DNA of 39,457 bases from a virus. The stretch spans positions 1-39,457 of the IMG/VR virus record IMGVR_UViG_3300035698_004646; one strand, 5' to 3'. Each line of letters begins with the position of its first letter. The first letter of the stretch is position 1. The position numbers and the translations under genes were made by a program. Positions 38,045 to 39,457 of the stretch are shown here, one piece after another. The notes beneath the pieces were generated by a model. That model worked only from the letters and a program-made list of their open reading frames with translations. It was not told where the DNA came from and searched no databases.

Positions 38045-38602
38045 ATGGGAAATCCTTTAACTAAGATGTTAGCACAGACACAAGCCCGAGAGGGTGGCAT
38101 TAATCGACAGGAGTCTGGAGGGGGTGGTATCTCTAACATGGGCGTTACCCAAGATACCTTTGATGCGTATAACATGCAACAAGGGAACCAACAGGCTAGT
38201 GTTGTGGACATGAAGGAAGAAACTAAAGATAGACTCCTAACGCAAGAGTTTTATAAGAAGCCTAAGTTATACTTGCTTCCTGAGACTGTTGCAAATGAAG
38301 TGTTTGACTTTGGTGTTAATGCTGGTACAGGTACAGCTGTTAAAGCTCTCCAGAAGATTGTAGGAACTAAGGCAGATGGTAAGATGGGACCTAAGACTGC
38401 TAAGGCAGTAGAGCGGTTCCAGCAAAAGTTTGGTGACCAAGCTCTTAATAATAAAATACTTGATGCAAGACAAATGCATTATGATAGGTTGGTAAAAGAA
38501 CAACCTGCTGAACATGCTAGACATGAGCGTGGCTGGAGAAACGCAGTTAACACACGAAGGGAGGCACTCAATGGCAATGACGCGAGACCAAATGGTAACT
38601 GA
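38045..38602 (+). CDS. GH108-type lysozyme with peptidoglycan-binding domain
   Basis: A 185-residue protein with AAGGAGG before the start. Residues 10-50 carry the GH108 catalytic segment (REGGINRQESGGGGISNMGV, with the EGG glutamate E16), and 95-150 the PG_binding_3 pattern (EVFDFGVNAGTGTAVKALQK then ADGKMGPKTAKAVERF). It cuts the glycan strands of peptidoglycan. It has no signal peptide and lies in a structural module, so it may be virion-associated for DNA entry, or the endolysin that pairs with the holin-like gene at 609. Confidence 0.8.
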   Translation: MGNPLTKMLAQTQAREGGINRQESGGGGISNMGVTQDTFDAYNMQQGNQQASVVDMKEETKDRLLTQEFYKKPKLYLLPETVANEVFDFGVNAGTGTAVKALQKIVGTKADGKMGPKTAKAVERFQQKFGDQALNNKILDARQMHYDRLVKEQPAEHARHERGWRNAVNTRREALNGNDARPNGN

Positions 38603-39314
38603 GATTTGTGATGTAGTTGGTAAGTCAGTTAACACAGCGTCCATTTCTGGAGCTTCCCTTGAAACAAGAGTGCAGAAGTACCTTAACTGGGGACAGCGCA
38701 GGATTGCACGTGCCTATGATTTTGAAGAGTTGAATGTAGTTAAAGATACCTCTGTACTTGTTACCGATGTTAAACGCTACCCCATGCTTGAGGGAACGAA
38801 TAACTTAGGGTTAACAAGGGTAAAGGATATTGCTTCAGTTATCTTGGATGATTCTGAAAACTCCAAGAAGTTAACAAGGCATAGCTACAGGTGGTTTGAT
38901 AAGAAGTTTCCGCGTCCTGAGAACTACTCAAGTGGTAGACCATCTATCTACGTAAGGTATGGTATGTTCCTTGAGTTCTTTCGTATTCCTAATGAGGACT
39001 ACAACCTGAAGATAAGGTATCCTCAGTGGGCACAGGATTTAGATACTGGAAGTCAAACATCTGATTTTAGGGAAAAGGATCAGCTCTTAGTAACGTCAGG
39101 GATTTTAGAAACTTACATTGCCTTGGAAGAATATGCGGATGCAGAAGTTTTCATGGAGCTCTTTAAGGGTCAGTTTAGAGAGTGTGCTATAGCTGAGGGG
39201 GACCTTGACTGGGAACCGCAGGCAGAGGCTGGAGGACCGTTTGATTACAATAGTGGTGAACCTTGGTTAGACCCATTTGCAACATCGGGTGACCCACTTT
39301 ACGATTATCAATAA
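38571..39314 (+). CDS. Head-tail adaptor-like protein
   Basis: A 247-residue protein. The start at 38571 has GAAGGGAGG upstream; an in-frame ATG 57 nt earlier lies inside the lysozyme gene. SISGASLETRVQKYLNWGQR followed by RIARAYDFEELN is the pattern of phage head-completion and adaptor proteins (T7 gp11/P22 gp4-like), with acidic C-terminus. It should link portal and tail. The gene overlaps the lysozyme by 32 nt. Confidence 0.6.
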   Translation: MAMTRDQMVTEICDVVGKSVNTASISGASLETRVQKYLNWGQRRIARAYDFEELNVVKDTSVLVTDVKRYPMLEGTNNLGLTRVKDIASVILDDSENSKKLTRHSYRWFDKKFPRPENYSSGRPSIYVRYGMFLEFFRIPNEDYNLKIRYPQWAQDLDTGSQTSDFREKDQLLVTSGILETYIALEEYADAEVFMELFKGQFRECAIAEGDLDWEPQAEAGGPFDYNSGEPWLDPFATSGDPLYDYQ

Positions 39315-39326
39315 GAGGAGGGTATT

Positions 39327-39457
39327 ATGAGCGTGAATGGTATATATTTTTATACTGCTGGAGGAGCGGACGTTACTGTTAAAAATGAACCTTGTACCTT
39401 CTTAGGTGCGATTGTAGGGGGGAGTGCAGGAGGCGCTACGCTAAACATTCTGGATGG
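39327..39457 (+). CDS. Virion protein, truncated by the window edge
   Basis: The first 43 residues of a gene whose 3' end lies beyond the window. GAGGAGGG precedes the start. MSVNGIYFYTAGGADVTVKN and GATLNILDG recall the small beta-rich protein at 5146. Joining the two ends of the window in this frame gives no stop at the junction, so neither a circular nor an open genome is proved. Confidence 0.5.
   Translation, partial: MSVNGIYFYTAGGADVTVKNEPCTFLGAIVGGSAGGATLNILD

Noticed and set aside
1-39457. CRISPR arrays, tRNA genes, integrase or attachment sites
   Set aside because: I saw no regularly spaced repeat-spacer array, no cloverleaf with CCA-type end and no tyrosine or serine recombinase motif.

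Overview
The window is a stretch of lytic bacteriophage DNA. It carries a small and large terminase, portal, scaffold and capsid genes on the right, virion, ejection and lysis-type genes on the left, and a dense replication and metabolism cluster on the opposite strand between them. The long internal virion proteins, the family-A DNA polymerase and the absence of any long-tail gene (tape measure, sheath, tube) suggest a short-tailed, podovirus-like phage. No integrase or obvious repressor gene is visible. Strong AGGAGG-type ribosome sites, near-perfect sigma-A promoters (TTGACA-17-TATAAT) and a Gram-positive rRNA-type boxA point to a Firmicutes host. This host call is inference.

Layout. 30-11443 (+) holds small lysis-type genes including a likely holin, then receptor-binding and tail-tip-type virion proteins, three internal/ejection proteins (the largest 1050 aa) and a PurD-like ATP-grasp enzyme. 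11452-27636 (-) is the early operon, read leftwards. It begins with small zinc-binding, coiled-coil and unknown genes, then a SPASM-type radical SAM enzyme. A cassette with split thiamine-diphosphate (E1 alpha/E1 beta-like) subunits and a second radical SAM enzyme follows. The operon ends in the replication and recombination set: Cas4-like nuclease, Sak4-like ATPase, DUF669-type protein, HAD phosphatase, ParB-methylase fusion, uracil-glycosylase/DNA polymerase fusion and DUF3987-like helicase. 27637-29636 is the main control region. It contains a consensus promoter for the early operon, an iteron-like array that could be an origin, one small gene with a leader and trailer organised like a pre-rRNA, a 26-bp operator-like array, and a rightward promoter followed by a strong terminator hairpin. 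29637-39457 (+) is the packaging and head module, a GT-A glycosyltransferase, a GH108 lysozyme and an adaptor, running off the right edge into another virion gene.

The most notable unexplained features are as follows. (1) A palindrome, TTTCAA-N3-TTGAAA, occurs six times exactly and twice as close variants; six of the eight copies sit 12-19 nt before a start codon, on both strands and in both early and late modules. (2) The transcript of the 110-aa gene at 28506-28838 resembles a pre-rRNA: tandem promoters each followed by a boxA-like element, and an 18-bp leader-trailer duplex. (3) A minimal two-subunit ThDP enzyme lacks its third domain and is translationally linked to a radical SAM enzyme.
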